64,000 nt of DNA, taken from the NCBI GenBank assembly GCA_024699855.1, contig JAMPIQ010000002.1, positions 4,030,001 through 4,094,000 on the forward strand, written 5' to 3'. Below the pieces are notes generated by a model. It had not been told where the DNA came from. It was given only the letters and a program-made list of their open reading frames with translations, and made no database searches. Shown piece by piece: positions 21,001 to 32,719 of the stretch (position 1 is the stretch's first letter; every line of letters starts with the position of its first letter). The stretch is from Aphelenchoides besseyi (lineage: Eukaryota; Nematoda; Chromadorea; Rhabditida; Aphelenchoididae). The position numbers and the translations under genes are program-made.

Positions 21001-21243
21001 GCAATTACGGTAATATAGAAGTTGAAGATAACTGAATAGTATTTTCGTTCTAGTATCATTTTGGTCAACTCAACGCCGGACATTACACATCGGTAGTAAG
21101 AAGTGAACGAGGGCCATGGTTGAATTTCGATGACCATACGGTTACAGTCAAAGATTGTCCACAGGTATAAGGTTTCTATAAACAGTTCTAATTTTGAGCT
21201 TTAGAGTTCTAATGCGTTCATTCTCTACTACAAACGGGTTTAA
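18024..21243 (+). CDS. USP8: USP8-like ubiquitin carboxyl-terminal hydrolase
   Basis: About fifteen short-intron exons encode roughly 780 residues. The N-terminus (18024-18530) is the USP8 dimerisation/MIT-like helical domain. Residues from 18570 to 19060 form a rhodanese-like domain (RALVLDYRPN, PPIWLEGGFPAWKNAYP). A Pro/Thr-rich linker follows, with PxxP stretches (PTIPPKPKP, RPEIPPRIPK). The C-terminal peptidase C19 domain has the Cys box GCTGLRNLHNTCYMNCVLQA, CxxC pairs CNKC and CEKC, and the His box LNAGHYTSVVRS with WLNFDD. All catalytic residues are present. USP8 removes ubiquitin from endocytic cargo and ESCRT-0 at endosomes. The rhodanese domain lacks the catalytic Cys (EGGFPAW context), as in USP8. 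Confidence 0.92.
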
Positions 21244-21312
21244 AGGTTTTCTGTACATATGTATCAACTAGTTGAATAAAATCAGTTAGACATATTTCTT
21301 ATCACTTAGTGG

Positions 21313-21576
21313 CTAATAATGAGGATTAAAGAGCAATAAACGATGTTTGTCGAAATTAACTGTTAGATCGATTAGCAGCCCATTAGGAAACACAATCTGG
21401 AGATTATTTTGAACGTCGATTAAATCGAAACCAAACGCGTTGTGCTGCAGATGCACTGTGGTGTAGTGGCTAAAGAACGGGAATTGTGGAGAGTCGAGTT
21501 TACTGCGAGAGCTTCGCTTCGGAGAGCGCAATGATTGAATAAAGTTAGGGACATCTGAAAACTGTGATGTTACCAA
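21313..21576 (-). CDS. unrecognised short minus-strand coding exon
   Basis: The open frame has codon use like the real genes and ends DVQNNLQIVFPNGLLIDLTV and HRLLLFNPHY. A TTTTCAG acceptor lies inside its 5' part (near 21557), so it is probably the last exon of a spliced gene. Earlier exons may lie within 21600-21850, where another minus frame is open (from MNPTRIELTGRFIIVANV). No family was recognised. It sits between the convergent-side end of the USP8-like gene and the start of the first GCNA-like gene. Confidence 0.4.
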   Translation of the reverse strand: MVTSQFSDVPNFIQSLRSPKRSSRSKLDSPQFPFFSHYTTVHLQHNAFGFDLIDVQNNLQIVFPNGLLIDLTVNFDKHRLLLFNPHY

Positions 21577-21769
21577 TTAGATAGTAGTTCTGAGCGTATC
21601 CGATTTTTTCTCATCATCAGTTCTTTTGACATTTTCAATCGGAAAGCTGAAGATTTGAGGAGAAAACTTTGTCACTTGGCGCGCGATTTTGGTTCGAAAT
21701 TGTTGACAGAGATGTCGCAGCCAACAGAATTTTGTTGCTTGAGTTGATGCTCAAATGTAGTTTTTGGTG

Positions 21770-23608
21770 ATGGAAAAGAGTGTGTTCAGCGAGTACATTA
21801 GCGACGATGATGAACCGTCCGGTGAGCTCAATTCTGGTGGGATTCATTTTGTTGGAACTTATAAGATTGATCAGCTCTTTCAGACCAACAAAACGAGTTG
21901 ACTCCTCAATTTACGTTGAACACGAGTGAGTATTTGTTGACGGAATTGATTACATCAGATGACACTCAAAGTTTCGATAACTATGAGGTCGATAACACGA
22001 AATTTTCATGTCCTGAAGACGGTTAGTTAAAGTTTTTACATTCCTTTATGTTCGCTTCAGCCGACATTTGGGAGTTGTCCGAAAAATTGGCTTCACAAAA
22101 GATCACTAGTGAAGTTTCTCTACACGGCGACAGTGCCCAATCGTTCATCACAGCGACAAGCAAACCGATTAGTCAACCGAGTTGCTGGACACATTTGAGT
22201 TCAAGTCAAGTGCTCAACGGTAAGTCTAAGAACAATCATTGTCGATGGTAATGAAAAGCTTTTTTAGATCTTACAACAATTAAACACGAAGATGACGATG
22301 GCAATGATGCAGATGTTTCGAGTAATTGTCCGACAACTACCGAGCTGAACAGTAAGATTATTTGCAGTATTTTTTATGTTGTTTAGTCACCGTGAAAATT
22401 TCTCCACATCAAACCTACAATTTCAACCGACCACCTTCACCGATTTTACGAACATTAGAGCAACCTCCTTGCATCTACGATCAATCGTTCTCCGACGAAC
22501 TCTTAGCCGATGAAGAACAAAAAGCAGAGGTGCTATTCGATTTAGACCATTTGAACGAAACTCAATACTCTTTTCGACAATATCCTCCATCAGTGGACAT
22601 ATTCGAAGGACTGCAGTCTTCTTCGAGCTCATCAAATGGTAAGAATGAAACTAATTCAAACATATTTGAATGGCTTTAGAAGTAGAAGAAGGCGAAGTTC
22701 AACCTGATAACTCGACAAATCAACTTGACACTGAAATTGTGTTGGACGAAAGATGCATTACGAAACGACGTAAAGACGACGCATTGAAAGAAGCTAATGG
22801 GTTGAAAGAAGATCAAGACCTAGAGGAAGATCAAGGATTAAAGGAAGATCGAAGTTATTTGGACGGTTTGTGTGGTGTTGAAATCGACGAGAACAATCGA
22901 ACGCACATTGTGGACCGTTTGTTCGCGATTTACAATAAACAGATTTTCGACAACAAGGTTCAAATCCTCAAGAACCATTAAGACTAACAATCAATTTCAG
23001 TTTCCATCAACCTTGAACTTCTTTTGGAACTCTCGTTTCATTTCGACGGCCGGAACGTGGAACAGTTGCGCGTTGATGATCTCTTTGTCTTCCAAACTTT
23101 TGACTAATGGCGGTAAGTTCACGTTATTGCTTGTTGGCGATATTTGACTATTGCAGAACGTCTGCGCGACACTGTGCTCCACGAACTGATGCACGCAGCC
23201 GTCAGTTTCATCGACGGAAAAGAAGTTAGTCGCTTTCATACGATGGAGTTTCAAAGATGGGCCAATAAAGCGAGATTGCTGTTCCCCGCCCTCACGATCC
23301 TGTCCATTTGCGAGTCTTATGGTGGTAAACGACGTGCTCCACGAAAGAAAACTCAATCCGCTTCATCCAATGCACGCGTTCCCTTCAGATGGCGAATTGA
23401 ATGTTCGAAGTGTAAGAGAACGTGAGTTCCAAGAATGAAGCATAGAAACATTTGATTCAGTGAAAAACGTCAGTACTGTGGTGATATCATTGAAACGGTT
23501 TGCGAGTGTGGAGGATCGTTACAAATTTTGAAGATCCAAGATCAAACGAAGATCACCCAATTCTTCCATCCATTGCGGTTGCAAAATACAATCAATATTG
23601 AGGACTAA
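21770..23608 (+). CDS. GCNA/SprT-type protease, copy 1
   Basis: About ten exons. The N-terminal 300 residues are acidic and disordered (ISDDDEPSD, EDDDGNDADVS, the repeated KEDQDLEEDQGLKED). The C-terminal SprT-like domain starts at HIVDRLFAIYNKQIFDNKFP and has NSRFISTAGTWN, the zinc motif HELMH inside DTVLHELMHAAVSFI, and the downstream HTMEFQRWANKARLLFP. A basic segment KRRAPRKK and a zinc ribbon (CSKC, CECGG) follow. This order is that of GCNA (germ cell nuclear acidic peptidase). GCNA and its relative SPRTN cut DNA-protein crosslinks and protect germline genomes. The catalytic HExxH with a later His is complete. It is convergent with a second copy at 23811-25268. Confidence 0.88.
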
Positions 23609-23810
23609 CGTAGATATTATAATTTTTTGTAATGAAGTTGTTTATTTTTGTGGAGCTTTTGACGTTCATAAGTACATTGAAGAAACCGGAGATCCCATGG
23701 CGTTCATTGAAAGCTCAGAAACAACAAGGAGGTGAAAGAAGTCAAATAAACAGATAATACAGATATGCTTCTAAACCTATTGTTTGGACGACTAAGTGGT
23801 CGATTCCAAC
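23609..23810. other. shared 3' gap between the two convergent GCNA-like genes
   Basis: About 200 bases between the two stops, with AT-rich sequence suitable for polyadenylation of both genes. No coding potential was seen. Confidence 0.5.
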
Positions 23811-25268
23811 TCAGTGGGTGTTCTGTCCATTTACAGTCATTTCGAAAACACCATGACAGTTTCTACAACGAACTTTGTTGACATCGATCGATTTTGAGTG
23901 TCGTTTTACGACCATCTGACATCCCGTACAAACAAATCGATACTTATAATCGATATCGTAGTTGTGGTACGTGTCGACAGTTAAATGCCCGTTGAGTTTA
24001 ACGTGAGCTCGATGTCCCCATTGCTTGAATTCGGCTCCATGACTGCGTTTCGCGCGAACGTTGTCAATCAATGAAACAGCTGCATGGCACTGCTCATGCA
24101 AAAGTGTGTTCATCAATCGATCTGAAAATAAGTGTTTTGGAGTGCGAATTTTTAGCTTTACCAGAAGTTGTCAGGACTTTGACGGACAATTCAATGCATT
24201 TATCCGAATGATGAAACCGACCGGCAGTTTTCAACAAACGTTTGTTCCACTCCACGTTCATGTCCGATGGCAACTAAAATCGGAAACTAAAGAACTGAAG
24301 GTTGAAATCTGCATACTTGGCCATCAAAAACGATTTCATTCAGCAGCTCGTAGACTTTGTTGGCCATTAGCTGACGATTTTGTGGCGTCAACTTTGCGGT
24401 CTTCAATTCAACGACTTTGCGAATATCTAAATTTAAACCGATTGTTTGTGCAGAAGCGATCAGCTCACCGTCGTTCTCTTCATTAATGGAAATTGATTCA
24501 TCGAAAGACGATTCATAAAACTCGTCGCTTTCGTCTTCAGATTCCGTTTCAGTAACGTCAGTTAGTTCAGTTTCCTCGCTTACTTCTTCTTCTTCTTCTT
24601 CCTCTTCTTCTAAACTCTCATAGGAAAAATGATCGTCAGAAACGACAAACGAAAGGTCTTCGGATAAGTCGTCTTCTTGTTCGTTGAAGCAAATACATGG
24701 CGGCGTTTCATTGGCAAAATCACTGTCGTCCAAAACAACCCGGTTTACCAATTTCTTTGGCTTTGTTTCGTTCTTATTGCACGCCAGACAAATCGGTTTC
24801 TCCAGAGGATTAGACGACTGATCTAAACGTACAACCAGTCAATTCGCTGAACAAAAAACTCACAAAACTTCTTAATTGCACCCACGTCGATTGAACCCGA
24901 TTCGTCGAGAGACTCATTGATTGCCAGTTTTGACATCTGAAGGAGAACCGAGTTGTTTTCATCGTTATCGTCGGAAAGCAAATCACTGTCGTTAGTCACA
25001 GACCCTTCAACACGATCAAACGACTTATTCGTCTCGTCGATTTTCGATATTTCACAGACTAAAATACCATTGCAAGAATAAGTTTCCATTGCTTCTTACC
25101 ATCAATGGGCTCCGAACTTTCCTCTTCACTTTCTGTCGCTTCGATTGCCGAGTGATCAACGAGCTGGCTAGTGTCGTTTAAGCTCTCACTATTATCTGAT
25201 GATACAAACGAACCACTTGAACTGAAGTCGCCCATTTTCAACGTTGAGTAGCTGAAACCCAGACCCAA
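23811..25268 (-). CDS. GCNA/SprT-type protease, copy 2
   Basis: Minus-strand exons encode a long acidic N-terminus (SESLNDTSQLVDHSAIEATE, LSDDNDENN, an uninterrupted run of Glu near 24600, SEDESDEFYESSFDES). A CLACNK pair and a SprT-like domain follow: KVYELLNEIVFDGQ, WNKRLLKTAGRFHHSDKCIE, LLHEQCHAAVSLI and HGAEFKQWGHRAHVK. The C-terminal zinc ribbon has CTGC and CRNCHGVFEM. HExxH is intact as HEQCH. It shares overall architecture with copy 1 but is strongly diverged, and lacks the KRRAPRKK segment. The start may be the Met at 25235 (MGDFSSSG) rather than 25268. The role is probably DNA-protein crosslink removal in germ or dividing cells, inferred from the family. Confidence 0.85.
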
Positions 25269-25575
25269 AGCGTCAACAACAAATTTGAGTCCCTTTTTCT
25301 GCGATTTTACTTTTCCCGTTTAGACTCCGATCTTGTTATCATCGGATCACTACAATATCCTTCTGCCCAAACGTTGTATGAACATTTTGACATACAAAAG
25401 AAAATTGTGTTCTTCTTATTGTTACCTATTCGCTATCTACAAAGTAAAAAAGTTAAATCGAATGTAAAAATCAACTGACCGTCGATTGTCAATCTTTGCT
25501 TAACGTCAAATGTAAAAAACGCGGAATTTGGTCTACTGATTCGTTTGCTGTGATCTCCAATTTTGTCAAATTGCC
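25269..25575. other. head-to-head intergenic region between GCNA copy 2 and MMS19
   Basis: About 300 bases between two divergent starts, so a shared bidirectional promoter is likely. No TATA box or other clear motif was seen. Confidence 0.4.
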
Positions 25576-28500
25576 ATGCAACATTCTAACATTTTTGATG
25601 CTCCAAAGCGTCTCGAGCTCGATACAATTGTTCGAGACATTGTGGACGGAAAACAGCGGTTGGATGTGTTTTGTGGTTCTCTTCGGTTTGTTTTTGTTTT
25701 TGTCTTAATTCCAACTTCGATCGTAGAGATGACATGACCGCTAGAGAACCTGAACGACGAGCGTTTGCAGTAAACCAACTGTCGTACTGTGTAATCAACC
25801 TGCCCGCAACATCGCTAACTGGACCGGAAAGTCGGTAGTTTCATATCCACGATGTTTTCCAATTCGGCTTTTAGCTCAAAGTATTCTTTCGTTTCTGGTC
25901 ACTCGTTTGAACGATACGGGGCATTTATGCGAGTTGCTGGTTTCTGGTATTCACAAACTGGTATGCTCCATCTTTATAGTGTTTGATTTCTCTGCTTTCA
26001 GTTCTTTGCCGTAGATATTCAAGAAGTCGATTACATTGATCGTATTTTCCGTAACATCTACGAAGAGACGTCTATTCAATCGTACATTCAAGCAGATCGT
26101 CTGAAGTTTTTTGAGATATTCGAATACATTGCTCAAAACTTCTTTCAAGTGATCGAGAGTACGAATCTTCAATTCTACGCGCTGTTTTCGAATGCAGTAA
26201 GTGGAGAACGAGATCCGCGATGTTTGTTGAAAGTGTTCACCATTTTTGCGTATGTTATGCAACGGATGGATTTGGGAGCAACCATGGAAGATATGTTCGA
26301 ATTGGTGGCTTGTTACTATCCGATCGAGTACTCACCAGTAAGCAATCTCTTTTCTACTTTGTGTGTAGTCGTGATTTCAGAGAAGTGAAGACAAAAACCC
26401 GTTGACTGCAGCGACACTAACGGCAGCGTGTGAAAGTTGTTTTTTGTCGAATCGTGCATTTTCCTTCTACACATATCAGCTTATTGCCGAGAAGTTAACG
26501 GAAGAAGAAGAGAACGTCAAATTTGAAACAAAATTGGGAATCTGTCGTTTTCTGGTACGTCAAACTGAACAACTGTTGCAACAATGACTTTAGGAAGATG
26601 CATGTGAGAAGTTTGGTGTTAACGCTCTTCTTCCGATGCTCGAAAACTTTCTTACTGGTTTTCGAATGTTGGCATTGAATCCGCAGAATCGGTCGAAAGA
26701 TCGTGAATCTGTGGAAATTGTGGGTCGTAGTTTGAAGGCAGTATTGAAGACCATAGAAAGGATGCCTGATGTAAGTGAACAAAAAGCGCGAATAAACTCG
26801 AGTTTGCAGAATGCTGAGAAAGTGATCAACGATATTACGAATGAAATGTTGGAAAGTGAGTATTTTCATTGGAATACAAGAAAACATATTTACAGATTGT
26901 GAACCATTCGTGCTACAAGCTGAAATGGGTTTGGCGTCCAAGGCGTTTTTGTTGCTCGAGAAGATGGCAACCTCAAGTCAATATACGGCAAAATCGATTG
27001 TACCTAAAGTATTTTACTGGCTATACGCCTTGATTACCGGTAGACAAACAATCGATCTAGTTTAACAATCAAATGTCATTTCAGGATTGACCGTCAAAAA
27101 CCTATCGAACAAAGAAGAAATCGTCGAAGAAACGTTGCCGGAAGTTCCGAAATGGTTTCAAATAGCGAGTAACAGTGGACAACGTAAGAGCAATCAATTT
27201 TCTGTTAGTAATCTGAAGACTTCAGTCAAAGCAGTTCTGCAGTCTACGCCGCCGTTGTTTGATGCCATCACTAACACGGATTCAGCTTCAGCGAGACTCA
27301 AACTCCAAGTTCTCTGCGAATCATCAGGAATAATTTTAGCAGCAAAAGATGTGGAAGTGAACGAAGAGCTAAAGAAAAGGTTTCAAATCGCGTTTGAGAA
27401 CGTTCTTAATCCAATGAAAGATATTGACTCGAAAACGAGGTATGTGTATGCTAATTATCGATTGAAAGATGAGTTTTTAGTGAAATATTGTCAAATTTCC
27501 TGCGACATTATGCTGTTTCAAATGCTGAACAAGCTCAATGGTTGATCCAAAAATTGAAAGAAAAGGAAAAATGTTAGAGCAGTTTTTATTCGCTTGATTA
27601 ATCTTTTTGTCTTAGGGACCTCTCAAGAGTTTCTTTATCTTGCGGCCTTAATCAAATGTCCGCGTGAAAGTAATGAGGAACTAGCTTTGTTTCTTGATCG
27701 ATGGACAACTAGCGGTTTGTTTTGGTTGACTACAAACATTGCCAACGTTTTCAGACAACGTCGACGATGGTATACCGCATCTGTTGTCCTTGTTCAAGAA
27801 TCTTAATTTGGGATATTCGGATGAGATCAACGAGCATTTCATTTCTCCACTTTTCAATCATATCGTTCAAAACAAACCGACGAAGCTGGAAACCCAAGAG
27901 AAACTTGGAAACTTCCTTCAGGATTTCGGTTTGCTACTTTCCGATGAGTAGATTGCTCGTTTAAAGTACTCAACAGACTTCGTGATTTTAGACAGTTCAA
28001 ATTTCTCATTGATTTGTGTTTGAAACAAATTGAGCACTTGAACTCCAGCGACGCACTTTCCACTATTACGATCCTTTCCCCGCTTTGTTTAGTGGAGACA
28101 GTAAGTTCGATTGACGTTAATATCCTCATTATTCTCTAGAACGTTGCGACCCCAATGTTCGTCTTGAAGAAACTGAAATCGTTTGAGAACTTAGATTCGT
28201 TTCGACCATACATTCGATGCTTCTTTTTTGCTCTAAAGAATCGTGGTGGTTCAAAGGAATTCGACGAACTGAAAATCGACTTTCCGAACTTCGAATGGGA
28301 TTTGGATTTGATTTCGTGTAAATTGGAGATGTTGACCGGAACAACATTTCCGACTAACGCAGTTGCACGAGTATGACTTCGAAAATGGTCTAATTGAACA
28401 TCTGAGTTTAGATTTTGAACGAAGCACCGGTTACAACAATTCCCGAGCTTCTCAACTTTCACACTTCACTTACTGATCCACAAAAATGCAATTTCAAACG

Positions 28501-29101
28501 GACGTTTATGTGGGCTCAACGTCTTCTTGTTCAGTTTGTTCCTTTCTTTTTGAACTATTTCACCGAATTGGCACACAACGAAGAAGCCACCAAAGCGGTG
28601 GATCGAGAACGACGTCAATCGATAATCGGTCTTGTGGCTTCGATTCTTCAACTGGCAAAACGAGTCCCGATCCCAATGACCAATGAACTGAAACTTCTTT
28701 TTCCGATTATCATTGAAGCGCTACGTGAAGCAGGACCCAAAGATCGTGATTTGCCGTTACTTTTGGATGTCGCTACGCAGCTTTTGCAAATTTCGACTTA
28801 CGGCGATTTTACTCCCGATAAAATTGGACAACTTTCGGACGTTATGGAAAAGTTTCTGATGTCCGACCAATGTCCTTTGCCGGTTGCTTATTCGGTTTTG
28901 GAAGTTGTGGAGCTGCTGGCGAAACGAGCACCATCGCGACTTGAAATCTTTCGATGGGAATCAACGTTAGGAGCTCTGAAGCACGTGGCCTACTCGAAGA
29001 ATCGAGTGCTAAGACAAAAAGGAGCGGTTGTTCGCAACCTGTGGTCAGTTTTCATTCAATACCGTCTTCATTTGTTGTTTAGGGAGATGATTAAGGTTTA
29101 A
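25576..29101 (+). CDS. MMS19: MMS19 cytosolic iron-sulfur assembly component
   Basis: About fifteen exons encode an all-helical HEAT-repeat protein of roughly 1000 residues. The N-terminus resembles the MMS19 N-terminal domain: RLVSYP-like then ILSFLVTRLNDTGHLCELLV, EVDYIDRIFRNIYEETSIQS, DPRCLLKVFTIFAYVMQRMD, and FELVACYYPIEYSP, the family D/V-x-x-C-Y-F-P-I-x-F-x-P motif. The C-terminal part has repeated helices (TFMWAQRLLVQFVPFFLNYF, KRVPIPMTNELKLLFPIIIE) and the typical ending RLEIFRWESTLGALKHVAYS. MMS19 delivers 4Fe-4S clusters to DNA polymerases, helicases (XPD) and primase with CIAO1 and CIAO2B. Some middle introns were not resolved. Confidence 0.85.
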
Positions 29102-29304
29102 TACGATGCTCTAACTATTCGTCGAATTGTTGTTAGATTGTTTTCGAATAAATTGTTACACTACTTGTGAACTCTTCATTTCACCAGCATCAAAGTTGTC
29201 GAGAAACTCCAATTTATTGAAATGTTAAAAACTCAACAATCGTATGTTTAACAAAAATAATAACAACAAACAAGAATATAAGATATAACAACATATTTCT
29301 GAAT

Positions 29305-30712
29305 TCAACTTTGCTTCTTGACTTTCGTAGCCTTGTATTGAGCAACAACAACGCAATGATCTCGTTCGTACGGCTCCAAGGTACATTGTTCACGCGGAGC
29401 GAATTGTTCCTTCTTCAATTTTTCGACTTCACCAGCAAAAACAGCTTCTGGTTCGGCAGTCGAGTCGATACAATTGGCTTTGATCGAAATGACAACATGA
29501 CCACCGTTCTTCAAGAACTTATGCGCATTCATTGCGACGATTCGAGCTTGATCCGGCTGAGCAACATCCGAAAAGATAACATCCACGATACCAACGATCA
29601 TCGAGTAACGCGATGGCATACGAGCATCGTCGACAATCGGCACGATATTCGGACGTTTCTTAGCAACAGCCAACAGATCACGACCAGAACGATGAGCAAA
29701 CTCGACAGCATAAACAATGCCTTCCTATAACCGAAACCTATTCAACCTTCGTGACGAAAATTCACAAACCGGTCCAACAATATCAGAAACGTGGGAGACA
29801 GTTGTTCCGGAAGCAGCACCCAAATACAAAACTTTGGCTCCCGGTTTGATGTGAATATGCTCAGTACCGGCCATTACAGCGGCTCCCAATTTTGAGCGGA
29901 ACGGATTCCAAACACGATACTCAATCGGATTTCCTTCGGTGTTGTTAACAGACACACGTTTTTCGCCATAGACCGATTCACCGGGTGCGATGTTCTTCGT
30001 GGCCAATGCATCTTCTTTTCCTTTGACGATGAAAATGCCTAAAGAATAAACATTGTATTAAAAGCTGGTAATCCAGAAAACCAACCCTCAAAACGATGAG
30101 GCTCAACAATTACCGTCTTTCCTCCTTTCATTCCACCGCCTCCTCGACCACCACGAGGTGCTCCGCGGCCTGGAAGCGTTGAATTTTCTGTACGAATTTA
30201 ACTGATTACCTCGACCACCACCACCTCTTGGCCCACCGCGTGGACTCTTTCCTCTGTTCGATCCAAACGAACGATCGCCGCCTCCGAAGGAGCGATCACC
30301 TCCTCCTCCAAAACCTCCACGGCCGCCTGAATTCGAATCTTATTCTTGAATTCTCATGGAGCAATTTATGCGAATGTAATCTTGAGATAAAGAAATAAGT
30401 GCAATCCAGTTGTTTCCGAGTTTTCTAATGCTTTCAAAATAACCGGTTGGGTACCAAGGATTTAGACCAAAAAGTGGATTTCTCGAATTTTATGTTTCAG
30501 AAAACTTCCCAATAAACGAACCTCCGCGATTATTGAAGCCTCCTCGGCCGCCGCCTCGACCACCTCCAAATCCTCGACCACGTCCACCGCCTAAAATAAC
30601 TGTTAAATACATCAGTGAGCCATGATTAACCTCCTCCTCGATTGCCACCACCTAAAATTGGAAATCAATTCGGTTCAAAAACCAAGAACCAACCGAATTC
30701 TGGACGTCCCAT
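29305..30712 (-). CDS. FBL: fibrillarin, box C/D snoRNP 2'-O-methyltransferase
   Basis: The start MGRPEFG (30712) is followed by several short exons of Gly/Arg repeats ([34 protein letters not shown]), the GAR domain. The catalytic domain follows: [13 protein letters not shown] region, [77 protein letters not shown] and [16 protein letters not shown]. Motif I for AdoMet binding and the K-D-K-H set are present. The enzyme methylates rRNA riboses and histone H2A Gln in the nucleolus. A TTTCAG acceptor lies about 30 bases before the ATG. DNAJC8 lies 355 bases upstream on the same strand, so the pair may be co-transcribed. Confidence 0.97.
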
Positions 30713-31066
30713 TGCACTGTTCGTGTTTTGAAAACGAAACTCTGAAACAAAATGATTATAAGACTGAAGGTTGTTGGAGAGTATGGAAAATTCAACGAGC
30801 AGAAATATGCGCGATGTCCTGCGACTGCCGTTAAAACGACGCTCAGTTCCCTACCAAGCAGCGGACAGAAAAGCAAGGACGAGGAGTTTCGTTCGAGGAC
30901 CCACAAAGTCACTGGTGCTCATGTTCCAGACCTTCACCGTCAGTTAAGTCAGAAATCCGAACAATCAAGTTGAATGAACGTTAGATAACTTTATTCACAA
31001 TAACCATTAGACTCAAGAATGTACAATTAAAAGAGTGTTTGTTAGTGCCCACATTGAATACGCAAC

Positions 31067-31939
31067 TCAAGAAATCTTTGGTTTCTTTGTCGCATCGACG
31101 CTTGTCTCCAAATGCTGTTGAACGGGACGAAAATTGGCTCCCGAGTAGTTGGCAAGTTTCTTTTCCTTTTTCTTCCTGAAAACAATCGATGACACGAGAA
31201 ATCAACGAAATAAACTCACACAAAATCTCTCCACGAACCACGACGAACATCTCGAGTTTGCTCATAATTCGCTTTGTATTCTTCTTCCAATTTTCGTTTC
31301 TCGGCGGCCTTCTGAACTTCTTCGGCCAATCGACGTTTCTCTTCGTTCGCTCGTTCTTCCAAAGTTCGACGTTTCTTCTCACGATCAGCAAAAACCTAAA
31401 ATACGCTCACTAATCGCAATCTGAGATGCACAAACTCACTTTCGTGACAGTCACCCACAACGCCTTTTTGTAGCCATCCGGAGTGTCTTCCTCGATTCTG
31501 TCGTCTTTGCCTTCACGTTTCAATTTCCGCTTCTTCTCACTCATTATGATCGCCAAACGTGCTCTCGCTTCGACGTAAACCTCACGGCATCTGGCCAACT
31601 GAAAACCATTTAATAAAAACGTAACAACAAACAATCAACCTCATCCGGATCCTCCAACGTTGCCAACGCCTTCTTCAAGATGTCGAACGCTTTGTCGGCT
31701 CGATCCCGATCGTCCGGGTTTTTGTCCGGATGCACCAAAATGGAAAGCCGTTTGTACTTCTTTCGTGCTTGTTCCACATCGCATTCCGGTTCGAGTTGCA
31801 ACACCTCGAAGGGATTCAAGTTCAAATACGTGGATCCCGGACGTAAAAGACGCGAAATCTGTTGGTCGGAAGTGAGCTTGGAATCGTCGCTTTCCGTCTT
31901 CTTTAGATCCGAATAAAAACGTTCGAAGTCACTTGCCAT
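31067..31939 (-). CDS. DNAJC8: DNAJC8-like spliceosomal J-domain protein
   Basis: Four exons encode about 240 residues. The N-terminus ASDFERFYSDLKKTES and the motif LLRPGSTYLNLNPFEVLQL are diagnostic of DNAJC8. The J domain has HPDKNPDDRDRA with intact HPD. A highly charged coiled coil follows (MSEKKRKLKREGKDD, REKKRRTLEERANEEKRRL), and the end is VQQHLETSVDATKKPK. DNAJC8 associates with spliceosomes and SRPK1 in the nucleus. TTTCAG lies seven bases before the ATG, an acceptor that cannot join a known upstream exon. This fits trans-splicing. Confidence 0.93.
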
Positions 31940-32719
31940 CGTGATTCTGAAATCAAACCAATCACTGAAGTTCTACCAATTGTTAGATAAAAGTGTTCTG
32001 AAAAAAAAGAAAACCAATAGAATCCGTTTCGTTAATGCGATTTCCAGTGACTTTGTTGGTCGACAGTTTGCAAGCAATCGATTTTCGTTCATTCACTACA
32101 ATGTTTCTAGATTCTACATTTTCATGAGCTTTCCAGGAAATCAAATCTCTACAAGAAACTATATTTCAAGCAAATGTACTTATGCTTTAATGTTCTGTTT
32201 CAAAACTGACAGTACGCTCCTTGGACCGCAAATCACTTAAGAGTACGCACGACAAGTTGTAATTCGATTATGTCCAATAAAGAAGAGTCCACAGATGGTG
32301 GACCCAAATATCACGATTCCATTCGCCGCACAAAAATCAACTTGGCGAGACGACGAATTCGGAATTAGGCGTGACTTCTTCTCTGTCGATTGAGCGCACG
32401 ATCCGCCGCTCATCGTAAAAGGCGATGGGATTTACGAGAGTAAGTAGTCGAACGATCTCGCAAGAGTCGGACTTTTTGCGCACTCATAAACTCTCTCAAC
32501 GAATTCGGACGATCAGGTCGCAGATGTGTGAATCGCCTTCAGACGAGAACGCAACTATCGGGAGCGACCTTGGCCTCGACAGAGTTGGCGTACGTCGACG
32601 ACGGCAGTTGATTGCACGAATTCTCTTCGCGTTCATTCCCGACTTTCTCATAGTTGCGATTTCTCATTGTGTGCAACTTTCAAAGTCATTTCAGGAGTCG
32701 CACTTCAACTTCTCGCCTG

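Noticed and set aside
21466..21540. tRNA-like A box (TGGTGTAGTGG) on the plus strand
   Set aside because: No matching T-loop (GGTTCGANTCC) or cloverleaf stems follow at the right distance, and the region lies within a coding-like minus-strand exon.
24061..24486. 141-codon plus-strand frame
   Set aside because: It is antisense to the SprT-like domain of GCNA copy 2 and has no motif of its own.
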